DNA of 64,000 nucleotides from Telmatactis stephensoni (lineage: Eukaryota > Cnidaria > Anthozoa > Actiniaria > Isophelliidae): assembly GCA_029948255.1 (NCBI GenBank), contig JALIZF010001507.1, positions 124,001 to 188,000 on the forward strand. Direction: 5' to 3'. The notes under the pieces are model-generated. The model ran no database searches. It worked only from the letters and a program-made list of their open reading frames with translations, and was not told the DNA's origin. Below are positions 36,396 to 48,754 of this stretch, piece by piece; position 1 is the stretch's first letter, and each line of letters opens with the position of its first letter. Both the position numbers and the translations under genes were made by a program.

Positions 36396-37315
36396 GTACC
36401 TTGAGGTCAAAAATGAAAACTTTTACCAAAAGATAGGTCCAGGTGAGTAGTCTTCGGTTGCAGCCATATTTTAGGAAAAATCTGGGTTTTTTTATCCCAT
36501 GGCTATTTGATGGCTGATGTTTCCGACCCAATACCAAAATATACGTTTTTCATTAAAAATAGGAAACACATCCATTCATCGATATTGATTCTTAAAGCAG
36601 GCATACCAAGGAGTACCCTGGTAACTTTTTTTACTGTTTGATCTTCAAAATAGAAGAGTTTGTAGACTTTCAAATAACTTTTTTGAGCAAAGTTTTTTGG
36701 TGTCGCAGAAATTGACCGAAATTAGTAGCGAATATCTTCAATGTTACTTCAAATTTTTCAAAAAGGAGACAATTTAATGTTAGAGAAATGATTCTTCTCT
36801 AAGAAGATGTAAAAACATTTTGGGGCAATTCAATATATACCACTATTTGGTACAAAATAGTTAGTAGTATTTCACGGATTTCTAACACAGGTAGTCCAAT
36901 ATTGACTATTAGAATATCAGTTCTTCTCTCACAACTTCCCCGAGTGTGTCAGCACAATGTCTACAGCTATTTCAAAAAAGGTAGTTGGGCAATCGGCAAT
37001 TGGTAATTGCACAGACCACTGAAAGGAACTTTGGTGTAAAAAGAATTGCTTTGTTTTCATTAATTGAATTCCAAAGCAATGCCGGTAATATGTAATGTTA
37101 TGACCAAGCTGCATGCATATAGCATGGTATTTAAATGGTATTAAACATATTTAGTAAATGACTAGATATTTTCCTGAATTGTGTTTCATGCAGCATCTGT
37201 ATTTATGAGTTTTTCAAAAAAGTTTTGCATTTCCACGAAAATGTCAAAATAACCAAAGAGCTTTATCAGACCTTTGTGTTTTCTTGCAAAAGCATCGCGG
37301 CTCTTACAATGACAT
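36396..37315. other. Non-coding AT-rich spacer
   Basis: Nothing recognisable beyond T/A-rich runs and short stop-riddled frames. Confidence 0.5.
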
Positions 37316-40036
37316 GTGGCCATTCAAGTTGATCAGCTGCCATTCGCTATTGATGGAATATGCAAATTTGTTCTTCCGTGCAAAAAGGAAAGTCTAATGG
37401 CCACAAGCAAAGATGGAAGACCATGGAAAACATGGTGCACATCAAAGAGCACCGGTGACAGAGGTGTGCGGAGATGGGCAACATGTAAAGGATCATGGAC
37501 ATGTAACAAAAGCTGCCCCTTTGTGCTTTGTCTGTGAAAATGAAGCGACATTAGAAGAATGCGGGGCTGTCAAAATTTGGGAGTTCTCTGTGGATCAGAA
37601 AAGCATCACTGTTTACCATCATGGGCTTCACACTTGTACAGCAGTGAATAACAAGAATAACACACGTAGAAGATGACCTTAGAGAGGCATTTACGAAAAA
37701 AGGCAACACTGAAGCTGTCCGAGGCAAGTGGTAATTTGTTGCTGTCTGTCATCAAAGGCGGTGACTGAGATGAAATTGAATGGGTAGCAGAGACCATGGC
37801 AGATGAAAAGCGTATCGGATGGATAAAGGAAAAGACTAATAATCTTGAGCATTCCTTTGATGCATTGTCTAGTTTTAAAGCATTTTGTATGAAATGTGAC
37901 AAATTTTACGTGTACAAAATGAACAATGAAGAGCTCAGTGGTGGTCCTTTGTATTCAAGTGTTCTTCAATTGAAGCCCAACTGGCCCTTAGTATGGACTA
38001 CCAGGGAAACGGTGTTCTAAAGGATGAATATTGCTACGCAAATGCAAAACACAATAGGTGCACAGGATTTAGAACCTTGACTACCATCCAATCCTACGGA
38101 AAGTGGTCAAACTGGCAACGATGGAAAGTAGAAAGGAAGATGGTAAAGCAGTCACAAAGTTTTGGAATTTGCTTGACGAGGTAAAATAACTATCTTATAT
38201 TGTTTTTTTTTGTTGTTGTTGTTTTTTCAGTATGTCATAGTACGAGGGCCTCATCAGGGATTGAAAGAAGTTTCAATTTTCTTGAAGCAGAATATTATAG
38301 TTTTTTAATCCCTGATGATGAGTCAAGGGGTCGAAAGTAGTCAAAATAGGTAAACGAAACGAAAAACGATCACTGCAACTATCAAACTAAACTATTCAAT
38401 ATTTTTTATTGTTACATGTATTATTTCCAAAAGGAAACATTTTGTGATTTTGTAAGAACCATGTTTAACAAAACAAAAAGCTTATATTACTTTGACGATT
38501 AAACCAGTAATTAACATTTTTAGATTGGCGTAATGTTTATCCATTTCATGCAGACATGCCATTCTTCTTAAGAATCTTATACTCAAGAGAATGACACGTG
38601 ATCTGAAAAGGATAAAAATCAATGTAGAATCAATTAATTACTTAACTTTCTCACCAATGTCGATTCCAATCTCGTTATTCAGATGCTGAGACCACGGAAC
38701 CATATTTGGAAGTTGGAATAAATTTTCAAAGCCAAAACATTAACTCAAAACTTTTTTTAGGAAAAACAAGTTAACAAGTTAAATCTGATCGAAAATAGAC
38801 TCGTCACAGGAAGCCTGAAAACAACACAAATTTCTCGATATTCACTGGCTGCATAAACATATACAAACATATGCAACACAGTAGTACATTTATCAGTTAG
38901 CTGTAACAAAATGATAAGGGCAGCTATGTTATAAATAAACTAATTATATTACACTTGTGTTTCCAGGTGCTTCGAAAGGTATCCTGAGATGAAACGCGCC
39001 ATTTCAACCCAATTCGTTGGGTTATGGATGAGGCAGGAGCATGGTGGAATGGCGTGAAAGAAGTATATGGGGAAGAGGGTGTCAAGAGGGCTATATCATG
39101 CGAATTTCACTATAAGCAATCGGTACGACGTCAGTCTACCAAACTGCCAGCTGGAGAGCTAAGATCCAAGTTTGAAACTCTTGGTTATGCACATATGGAA
39201 GCTAATACAGTGAGTATGTTGGAAAAACGCCGTGCAGATCTCAATCGTTTTCTAACACAGACGAACAAGATGGATGGCTTAAAGCACTGGTTACCTTGGT
39301 GGGATGCAAGTTAAGCTCACATCTTTAGAGCTTTTAAAGCAACACTCAATGCACCACATATGAATCTAGCTGAAACTGACCACTCTACATGGACCAAGGC
39401 AGGTGCCTGTAACTTGACCTTAGTTGATGCTGCTTATCATGATGTTGGAGAGGCCATACAGCTCAAGAAATTACTGGAACAATTTCTTAATGGTAGTATT
39501 CAACAAACTGGCAAACGCCCTAGCTTCGAGCGCCATAGCCAACTAAAGAGGGATGAGGAGTACGGCAAAAAAGTATTGGATATCGACTTTGAAGGGGACC
39601 CCTATACACCAGAGGATGCAAGCAGTGTTATAGAGTGATCATGTTTCCATAGTCCTACAAAGCAAGGAATTGGTAGAAAGACAACAAAACGCAAAAAGAA
39701 ATGCCCTCAACAGCAAGAAATGTGCCTTATGATTCAGTACCATCGCAGCTACAGAATTACTACCTACCAACTGCAAGCAGTGTACCCTATGATTCAGCAT
39801 CATCACAGCTACAGAATAAACCAACAATGCCAAGCAGTGCACCCTATGGTTCAGCATCATTGCAGCTACAGAATTACCCAACAATGGCAAGCAGTGCACC
39901 CTATGGTTCAGCGTAATGGCAGCTACAGAATTACTAACCAACGGCAGACAGTGCACCTTACGGTTCAGCATCATCGCAGCTACCAACAACATCAACAGCA
40001 ACAAATGGGCAAGCACAGTCAAAACGAAAATTGATA
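37316..40036 (+). pseudogene. MULE-like transposon gene with FLYWCH-type zinc module, decayed
   Basis: The N-terminal piece (37321-37670) has PFAIDGICKFVLPC, TSKDGRPWKTWCTS and RRWATCKGSWTCNKSCPF (Cys/His zinc-binding, FLYWCH/MULE N-domain style), then VYHHGLHTCTA. The middle piece (37800-38180) has KFYVYKMNNEELSGGP, then frameshifts. The C-terminal piece (about 38966-39640) has MDEAGAWWNGVKEVYG and ISCEFHYKQSVRRQ, resembling the D and C/H motifs of MULE-type DDE transposases. A stop and frame changes separate the pieces, and ~0.8 kb of foreign AT-rich DNA lies between 38180 and 38960. I recall similar genes as expanded, unnamed families in corals. Confidence 0.6.
39737..40010 (+). repeat. 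57-bp tandem repeats encoding a His/Ser/Tyr-Gln tail
   Basis: About five units of CAGCATCATCGCAGCTACAG .. CCTATGGTT (57-60 bp). Because 57 is a multiple of three, two frames stay open: one reads QHHCSYRITQQWQAVHPMV and another SAPYGSASLQLQNYPTMAS. It follows KQGIGRKTTKRKKKC and looks like the C-terminal tail of the MULE-like protein after a frameshift. Confidence 0.75.
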
Positions 40037-40402
40037 TTTTCCTACACCTCAACCTGGACAATAACAGAAACACATAAGGGAGTTGAAATGTGTAACACGG
40101 GTCCCATGCTTCGGAATATTCAAATTATGCAAATGAGGCAAAGGCACTTTTTGGTCATATTTGGAAAATGAAAACTTGGCCAAAAATATATTTTGTAGCT
40201 TTTATTTGTAATTCTATCATATGACTGGAGGCTTGGAGATCCCATGAGATAGCACAGCGCATGCGTCAAGTCATTGCACATGTGTGTCGAGTATAGTAAG
40301 ACGTTTATCTGTTTCTTCTACGAGATCATACAAAAAGCACCTCGGTATCTAACGTAGTTAGATTAAGAAAGTCAAACAAACAGAAGTTCTAACGTGGTTA
40401 GA

Positions 40403-41071
40403 ATGTCAGGAAACAACGACAACGAAGCCCCCGAGGGCAATGGCGAGGCGCCAGAGCAAATAACCCTGAACGGCTTGGCAGGTATGTTCAAGTCCCTTGT
40501 GGACGAGATGAGGTCCATGAATAGGAAAATAGACACCATGACAGAGCCAGCCAACCTCGATGACGAGGAATATGACTACGAGGGCATAGAACATCCAACT
40601 GAAGGCGCCGATGGGGAATCTATCATGTCGCTGGACACGAGGGTCAAAGAACTCGCCAATACCCGCAAGGCGGGAGCAAAACAGAGCAGTAATGCACTAC
40701 ATGACATCGCTCAAGATCTCGACTTGAACGAAAAGACGGGGAGCCCTGTGGATGAGGAACTGGCAAAAATAGTGAACAGCCTCCTGAAGGATAAGATACC
40801 AGACGAAAAGACGCAAACAAAGGTTGACCAATATCCCAAGCCAGCCAACATCGATGGCTTGAGGACGCCACGAGTCAACCCACTCATCTGGAACCTAACT
40901 CCCTGCACAAGTCTGTACACAGGATTCTAAATACCAGGAAACACAAAATTCCCTGGTGGCATCTTTGATGGCCATCACGAAAGCGACAGACACTGTGCTA
41001 AAGCAAAACAAGTCAGACAACAAAGAGCTATTGACCAACCTCACAGATGGCATTGCTTTGGCAATGAATTG
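40403..41071 (+). pseudogene. DIRS-1 gag-like protein, N-terminal part
   Basis: The start MSGNNDNEAPEGNGEAPEQ leads into an acidic protein with a Leu/Met-rich helix (LAGMFKSLVDEMRSMNRKI). At about 40898 a frameshift after RVNPLIWN moves the frame to LPAQVCTQDSKYQETQNSL and on to LTNLTDGIALAMN, where the coding sequence is cut at 41071 by the tandem insertion. It resumes in frame at 47330 (LHDINSTRRQSMKGDLHRDY). Confidence 0.7.
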
Positions 41072-42028
41072 TTATATATCCTCACTGCATGCTCATTAAC
41101 TCATCGTATAATTAAGTTATGGGAGGAGTCCGCGACTGATGAGGTAATAAGCATGTAATAAGGATATTGGCAAGTCAGTTTTGAGTTTGTTTTGCTTGGT
41201 GAAATTCGGCGGGTTTGTGTAATGAACTGCCGTATTCTCCTGTGGGTCAATTTTCTTTGAATTTTAAAAATGGCCGAAAAAGGATGCCCATGAGTTCCGA
41301 ATTAGAAAAAACTTGTAGTTGGAAAACCTATTAATCTACACCACCAACCACTATTGCCTAACAACCTCCCTCGTTGGAGACTTGGACTGCGGGCTGATCA
41401 TAGATTGTAAAGAATGCTCCCCTACTGTAATTTATGCTGCAAAGAAGGTATAACTGAACGAAAACGTTGCTGGTTGAAATATGACGAAATTGCTGTTATT
41501 TCCGAGGAGCACAATGTCTAGTCGAATTCAATGACTTATTCCCTCTTAGGGATAACTTTTGGGGTTAAAAACCAAATTCTATGTAGGGTACATATAGCAA
41601 ATTGGTAGCTATATTGGCTGTGTTTGCAATGGTTGGTTGCAAATGGCCATACATTAAGAAAATCTTTAGAGTCGAGGATAACGGGAAAACGCTATTGTCT
41701 TTATGGAGACAATCCCTTCAATAATTTGGGGGACACTGGAGGAAGGCAAAGGGTGCACACATAACAAAGCAAATCGACTTCAACATTCAATGGTTCTGGT
41801 CCATGTCACGCTAGCGTTGATTAGGAATCTAGAGCTAGGATCCTTCGGCTTGAGGCCAACACTTAGCAAAACACAACTCAAAACTAGTGGATAGGCTGAT
41901 CAACCGCCACCAGGGGAGGTGGGTGGGTCGCAAAAGTTCACGTTGTGCCAGCGTATCTTGAAGTGACCACTCCTAGATTGAGCAGGCTTATTTATACTCT
42001 GAGCTAATTAATTATGCAGTGAAAATAG
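41072..42028. mobile_element. Non-autonomous element, unit 1 of a head-to-tail pair
   Basis: Starts TTATATATCCTCACTGCATG and ends AATTATGCAGTGAAAATAG. The first ~62 bp and last ~97 bp are shared with unit 2. CACTGCAT lies in opposite orientation at the two ends (asymmetric inverted repeats). No coding content seen. Confidence 0.7.
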
Positions 42029-42249
42029 TTATATATCCTCACTGCATACTCATTAACTCATCGTATAATTAAGTTATGGGAGGAGTCCGCTCCTGCCCTC
42101 ACCAATGCACCCTGTATACGTTTGCCCAGGCCACGGCCCAAATGGACTAAAACAACCACCGCCTAAGAACTCCCTACTTTCCTACAGAAGATTCCCATAA
42201 TCTGAACCGCTCGAGTTATCAGCGATTAGCCGACCTGCTTGCTACTAGG

Positions 42250-42315
42250 GCCTTCCACAGCTCAGTAGTTAGGGCATCGGACCGGTAATCTCAAATTGTA
42301 GGTTCAATTTCCATT
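42250..42315 (+). repeat. tRNA-Thr-like pseudogene or SINE head
   Basis: CAGCTCAGTAGTTAGGGCA (A box) .. CGGACCGGTAATC (anticodon arm, GGT) .. GTAGGTTCAATTTCC (B box). The acceptor stem does not pair and the B box is degenerate, so it is a pseudogene or SINE head rather than a working tRNA. Confidence 0.55.
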
Positions 42316-45300
42316 GGAGGCGTGGATTAGTCCCCGTCTTCATTGATCAAACATATATTACCTGGTAACTTCCCGCTACTCTCTCCATTACTCAGATTCC
42401 AACTCCGAAAATCCGCACTCGTAACCAGCACTCTCTCCTCTCTAATTTGCCAGTTATCACTGCATCGTTAACAGTCTGCCAAATGCAAACAGTAATAATG
42501 CCAATTGAACTAGAATTGGAAATTAAAGAAGATTCATAGTGTCTCAAATTATCAAGGGCACTCGTGAGACTGACGCCAAAAGTAGAGAAATTACTCTTAG
42601 AAACCACCACTCACAACGAGTGGGCGTGTACGGACCGCTCTTGTCGACCAGCTAAACTAGGTAGCAAGACATTGCTTTTCGTAAAAACCCATGTGCGTTT
42701 TAAGGGATGAAACTGGCACATGGGACTATATCCACAACTATCCTGCGAGAGTAAACGCGCAGTCCACTACTGGTGGGTTAATGCTTGTCGCAAAACCAAA
42801 CTATTTGCAAACAGGTGAAACGTTTAAGGAATCCGAGTTGGTCAGAATGCTAGAACATCAAGTCCAAAGAAAACCGATCTGTGGTAGGACTTTCTATATT
42901 GCTGATATTAGGTGAAACTTAGAATAGCGGAAAAGGGAACCAACAAACGAAGAAAAACGCGATTCAAATTGATAAAAACGCCTATTTTCCGACCAACAGG
43001 CCCAATCTACCCTAAAGCAGTAACAAACATTTCGCGACCCATAGTCCAACTGACTGATCACTCCAAATTAAAAATCCGTCTGACGGATGAATTATAAACA
43101 AAAATGTAAAAGTCAGCAACGGTAACTCTTTTACCAAGACCGGATGCACCTAGGTGGAATGCAGGATCGAGAAAACTATTCACTGAACCTAACAAAGGCA
43201 AATAACTAAGAATGTGCAAAATGCCTTCTAGCTTTCGCATTAATTCGAGTCTTCTGACTTTTTTTTTTGTCCCGGCGAGAATGCGCGTACGAGGTATTTT
43301 GGAAAATGACCTTGAGAACTGATATGAGCATGTAAAGACGTCATTTCACCTGGTGGGAAGATGCAGGAAACCCACAGAGCTTGGTCCCTCCGTATGTAAA
43401 AGGAATTTTGGAAAGAGTGCAAGAAGAGCTGAAGCAACATGACATCCGAGTTGCTCGGATCGACCTAGTGGCCAAAGTGTCCCCACGTGCGTCCTGCATG
43501 AGAGCGCTGAAGTCGTGGCGAGTCAGTACAAGAAACAGACACTTCCCTTGGACAGAATGGCTATTAATCTAAAATGGAGGCCGTGATGATAACTGGATGA
43601 GCTTCCGCTAAATTGGTTTATAATCTAGAGACAAATTTAATGCCATAAGATTGATCTGTGTTAAGTTAGAGTGCACGCCATATATTCCGAGAAAGAATTA
43701 CTAACCAATTAGCGCACAATAGGAGTTTAGTGATCGACAAACTAAGAATTCACCCAGGCGTAAACTATAGGTGCAAACAAATACAAAAGGCGAAAATGTG
43801 CATACATTTTCTTCTTCCACATAAATTTTTCTAAAATTCAAGACACAAGACACATCTATAAGCCCAAGATAACGACAAAGACACAAATGAAATTTTGTTC
43901 TATCCACTTTATTGTTCCAGGGCCAAAACGCAAAATACACAAGAGACAAGACGCAAATGAAATGGTTTCCTACTCCATTTATTAAGCTCTTGAAGCTAAA
44001 CAACGGCACATAGACACAAATAAAACTTGTAGTGTCTAAGACATTTTATTCTTAATTCTATACGGACACAAGAAGTCAGCAAAAATGAAAGTTATCTCAT
44101 TTTATTCCTCAAGCGGCCTTCCCGCACAATGGCTTGTCACTTGACTTGTCGTTTCTTCATTCCTTGCTTAGACAAATTCAACAAAAACACAAAACAAAAA
44201 ACAAACGCACAAACGTAGTTAAATGTACCTCTCAACCTTTTCCGCATGTGCTTCAGTTTTGTCTTTTGTTTGAATGCATGGCTTGTTGTTTGCACTCGAC
44301 AGAAAGAATGCTGGTATTGTTACCCGCATGCACTGTTCTGCTTCAGTGATATTAACTAGTTTGTATATAATAGCGGCAATGAGATTCTAAGCTTGAATTC
44401 TAAAGATAAGATAGCAAAATCTCTTGCTATCCCCGGATATAATGTATATTGTTCTTGCTATACACTCTCTGTAAATCCTGCTAAAAATTCTACTACTTTG
44501 ACATGGACATTTTGCGCCGTCTCCGCTGAGTTGAAATGTGTCGTGATGAGACGTTTGTTCCTTAAATTACGACACAATGTGTCTTAAATTTCAAAAATGT
44601 GTTATGAACCAAATGCGTTTATTACTGACCAAATTCTAGCCTTCCGGAGAGCACGAGTTTCAATCTGGGATAATTAGCTTTGAATGGGCGAGTACTTTAT
44701 TAGACTAACCGTTTCTAGTAGAAAGTGAAATGCTGCGAGCAGAAAACAGTCGGTGTATCCACGTTAGCAGAACTGCTCCGACCTCTAAAACTCAAAAAAG
44801 GAACACGGCATGCTTTCTCTAATATATCAAATTTTTCTTGTCCATCTCCTCTCATTTAGATTCTTCTTCGCTTTAACTACGAGTCCAAGATACTCGACTT
44901 TTTCAAAAATGTACGTTTTGCTAGGGATTATGGGACTTTAATCTGTGAAGTCAATAATCTTAATCTTGATATGGCATTAAAACGTATTCCATCACCTTGC
45001 CATGTATTCCATATCTATGTTATACACACTACTGCAGGATCCACTATAGCGAATTAAAAACTGAATGAGATGATTCATAAACACCTATAAACCCCGAATG
45101 CAAATTCCTCGCACCCGAAAATGCAAACTGGAAAAAAGTTATTATGAAGGTATAGACCTTTTTAACATCAAGTTGTCTCCAAGAAATATTGACCTCGCAT
45201 CCTGAGGGCTCCAGAACGACGAACTTAGGTAGCGATTTAGGTAGCCATAGGGCCAACAGAGGGTAGGGTCCCCGGGAAAGAAAACAAGGCGGTATGCCCT

Positions 45301-45584
45301 GTAAACGATAGACAGTTGTATAAACGATGCTCAACATAAGAGGCTCAATTTACCTTGTGATGCACGAAAGGGAACCCCACCCTCTGTTGACCCTAGGCTC
45401 TGAACTAGGTCCAGAATTAGAGCTTTAGCTAGCCCCCCCGAGGTCAACAGAGAGGAAGGATTGGGAGGTTAAAATGGGCCGAATGAAAATAGGGGAAACA
45501 TTCTACCAATGGCTATGGTACGTATTCGTTTCTTCTAGCGGTATCCCTCTGTAAATACAATGCTTCAAAATGCGTAAATCCGTG

Positions 45585-46545
45585 GCTCTCCAGGCCACCT
45601 TCGCTAGCGGTACTCCTCTATAAATGCACTTCTTTAAATCCGCCACCCCGTGGCTCTCTAGGTCACTTTCGCTAGCGGTACTCCTGTATCTGTGTGATTC
45701 TTTGAAATTCGCAAACCCGTGGCTCTCCCGGCCACCTTCGCTAGCGGTACTCCTCTATCTGTGCGATTCTTTGAAATTCGCAAACCCGTAGCTCTCCAGG
45801 CCACCTTCGCTAGCGGTACTCCTCTATCTGTGTGATTCGTTGAAATTCGCAAACCTGTGGCTCTCCTGGCCACCTTCGCTAGCGGTACTCCTCTATCTGT
45901 GCGATTCGTTGAAATTCGCAAACCCGTGGCTCTCCTGGCCACCTTCGCTAGCAGTACTCCTCTATCTGTGCGATTCTTTGAAATTCGCAAACCCGTGGCT
46001 CTCCTGGCCACCTTCGCTAGCGGTACTCCTGTATCTGTGCGATTCTTTGAAATTCGCAAACCCGTGGCTCTCCCGGCCACCTTCGCTAGCGGTACTCCTC
46101 TATCTGTGCGATTCTTTGAAATTCAAAAACCTGTAGCTCTCCAGGCCACCTTCGCTAGCGGTACTCCTCTATCTGTGCGATTCGTTGAAATTCGCAAACC
46201 TGTGGCTCTCCTGGCCACCTTCGCTAGCGGTACTCCTCTATCTGTGCGATTCGTTAAAATTCGCAAACCCGTGGCTCTCCTGGCCACCTTCGCTAGCAGT
46301 ACTCCTCTATCTGTGCAATTCTTTGAAATTCGCAAACCCGTGGCTCTCCTGGCCACCTTCGCTAGCGGTACTCCTCTATCTGTGCGAGACTTTGAAATTC
46401 GCAAACCCGTGGCTTTCCCGGCCACCTTCGCTAGCAGTACTCCTCTATCAATGCAATTCCCAAAAATCGTGAACCCGTGGCTCTCCAGGCCACCTTCGCT
46501 AGCGTTACTCCTCTATCTGTGCGATTCTTTAAAATTCAAACCTCG
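45585..46545. repeat. 69-bp minisatellite, about 14 copies
   Basis: The unit is GGCTCTCCAGGCCACCTTCG, CTAGCGGTACTCCTCTATCT, GTGCGATTCTTTGAAATTCG and CAAACCCGT (69 bp). Since 69 = 3 x 23, reading frames remain open on both strands over most of the array, but these are repeat artefacts rather than genes. Copies differ by a few bases. Confidence 0.9.
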
Positions 46546-47783
46546 CGGCTCTTAAGGCTACATAAAATATGCGGATTAATTGAAGTTAACACGTAGATTT
46601 AGAGCACTAAATAAACAAAGCATAAAACAAATAAATTTACGACTAACGAACTAACTGGAAACAATGACCGAAGTTACGAAGCGTAACACAAAGCATGCAA
46701 GACGAATGCAAATTACTAAAGTAGGACGCTAATGGCAGTACTGGCCGAGGTAACACAAAATATGCAATAAAAGCGGTTTGGGTTAATGATATAAAGCGTA
46801 AAATTTTATAGCCAACGAAAGTCAGTGTAGAAAACATAAAACTGAAACCACAAAGAAACAATTATGAAAAGGAATAGAAACGATTGAAAGCCTACCCAAA
46901 CCACCAAGCCGACTGATAAAACGAAAATAACAAACTTACAGCAAACTAGGACGAGAAAAACCTAGAAGCGGCTACAAATACAAACGACCACTAGCAAAAT
47001 TGGGAATAAACCCCGGGCAAACCAAGAGAAAATGTCCGAGTAACAAACGCTAAATTACCTCGATACATTTACCAAAGCGAGCTGGTGCAATTGTGCTCGC
47101 TAACTCTGCTAGCTAGCCATGTTCAGTTTAGCCAAGCTTGGTAGAAAAGTCAGAACGTTGAGGCTGCTGAGAGTACTCAGAATAAGAATCTTGAATTAGA
47201 GCTGGTGGCGGTTGACGATGATGGCAAAGAACGAAAGTTCACGGTGTGCCGGCGTATCTTGAAGTGACCACTCCTAGATTGAGCAGGCTTATTTATACTC
47301 TGAGCTAATTAATTATGCAGTGAAAATAGTCTACATGACATAAACAGCACGAGACGTCAGTCAATGAAAGGAGATCTACACAGGGACTATGCCGCTTTAT
47401 GCAGCACAACAACGGTCCCATCTACATCAGAATACTTGTTTGGCGATTTGTCTAAGCTAACAAAAGACATTTCGGATGGCAACAAACTAACGAAAAGAGT
47501 AAGACCGCCACCGGCGCACGGCTCACGTGGTCGGAAATCCACAAACCAGTACTACAGGGACTACACGAACCAGAGCAATCGAAACCGACGATTTGCTCCT
47601 TACTATTATTCAAGAGGCCGAACTGATAATTTTTTTATCGAAAGGCCGCTCTCCGACGATGAAAGGAAAAAAAAGGAGAGCACAAACAAGCAATAACTGA
47701 ACCACAAGACACGCCATTGAATCAGGTAAAGAATAGTGATTGTTATCTGAATGCTATAACGACCCATGACGAGGTCAAACGTA

Positions 47784-48749
47784 CAGGGTTCCCACTCATT
47801 TTGAAAAACAAATTTCCCTGACTTTTCCCTGACTTTTCCATGACCAATACCCATTTTTCACTGACCAATCCACACACTTTTCTTTGGTCACTTTAATAAA
47901 ATTTTACCACGAAACTAAAACAAACATGGGCAAGTCTTTTTTATACTGTTTTCAGTGTCTTTGCTACACGATCAATGTTTTTTGTTCATTAGTTTCTTAT
48001 ACTGTTTTCAATTTCTTTGTTAGACGATCAATGTTGTGTTGTTCCTTCTCAATTTCTTTTCTCTTTTCTTTTCCCTTTGTCTGTAATGCATTTGACTTAA
48101 CAAGAACACCTAGGTCATTCTTCTTTTTGGCTTTTGCAGCAAGTTCATCTGCTTCTTTGACAAGGTTGTTAGCCACTGTTTCAAGCTTCTGTTTTTTCTT
48201 CTTGGCTTGACGAAGCTCTTCCTCAATCTCTTTCTTCTGAAGTGTTCTTTTTGAGTGACTTCTGCTGATAATTTCTTTTCTGACAATGAGGCATTGTATC
48301 TGGCACGAGCATGCTTGCAGGAAGTGAGAAGCTCTTATGTGATGCTTTCTTCAATGGGACAGTCAAGACTTTTGAGGCCACTATGAGCTCTACGGTAACC
48401 AACTAATGTATCTTGATGCATATTATTGCTCATAATCATGTCTTTATTGTCAGAACTGAATTCTCTTTCTATACAGGACAGACCATGAGACAGAATGAGC
48501 AACATTTTCACTGTTAACCATGCATAGATCTTTATACTCTGTTTTGTTGTCAAAGTATTCAGCTAGAAAGACATCTAGGCCTTTGTCTGTTGGGCACCAC
48601 AGAAAACCCATTTAAAGAATATAATTATTTCAAGGGAACTTTTAGGTACCTTTCTTTCCAGAACAATACCAGATATAAATCCCCTGACATTTCCCTGACC
48701 TTGAAAAAATTCAAATTTCACTGACTTTTCCCTGACCGTGGGAACCCTG
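47784..48749 (-). mobile_element. hAT-like element, 966 bp, 5-bp target duplication
   Basis: The left tip CAGGGTTCCCAC and right tip GTGGGAACCCTG are inverted and flanked by ACGTA on both sides (47779-47783 and 48750-48754). Subterminal CCCTGACTTTTCC repeats lie at both ends. On the minus strand a decayed frame reads LILSHGLSCIEREFSSDNKD, like the ERxFS region of hAT dimerisation domains, followed by a Lys-rich coiled coil. Removing it restores the DIRS-1 frame through HDEVKRIIDNQ. Confidence 0.8.
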
Positions 48750-48754
48750 ACGTA

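Larger units (their letters stand above)
42029..47329. mobile_element. Non-autonomous element, unit 2 of the pair (5.3 kb)
   Basis: Begins at the base after unit 1 ends, with the same TTATATATCCTCACTGCAT head, and ends with the same GCAGTGAAAATAG tail. It contains a tRNA-like block (42250-42315) and a 69-bp minisatellite (45585-46545); otherwise I see no gene. The missing target duplication, tandem head-to-tail layout, asymmetric end repeats and minisatellite core resemble Helentron-associated elements; that assignment is an inference. Confidence 0.6.

Noticed and set aside
39639..40073. 144-codon minus-strand frame with HCLPLL repeats
   Set aside because: Antisense of the 57-bp tandem repeat tail of the MULE-like gene.
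43381..43572. Frame containing PYVKGILERVQEELKQHDIR
   Set aside because: Resembles the linker between RT and GIY-YIG in some retroelements, but nothing supportive lies on either side; too short to call.
45240..45400. Inverted AACAGAGGGT / ACCCTCTGTTGACC pair
   Set aside because: Short imperfect foldback inside the non-autonomous unit 2; no boundary evidence for a separate element.
45658..46555. Long open frames on both strands (up to 232 codons)
   Set aside because: They are by-products of a 69-bp tandem repeat with few stops; no domain, and both strands are equally open.
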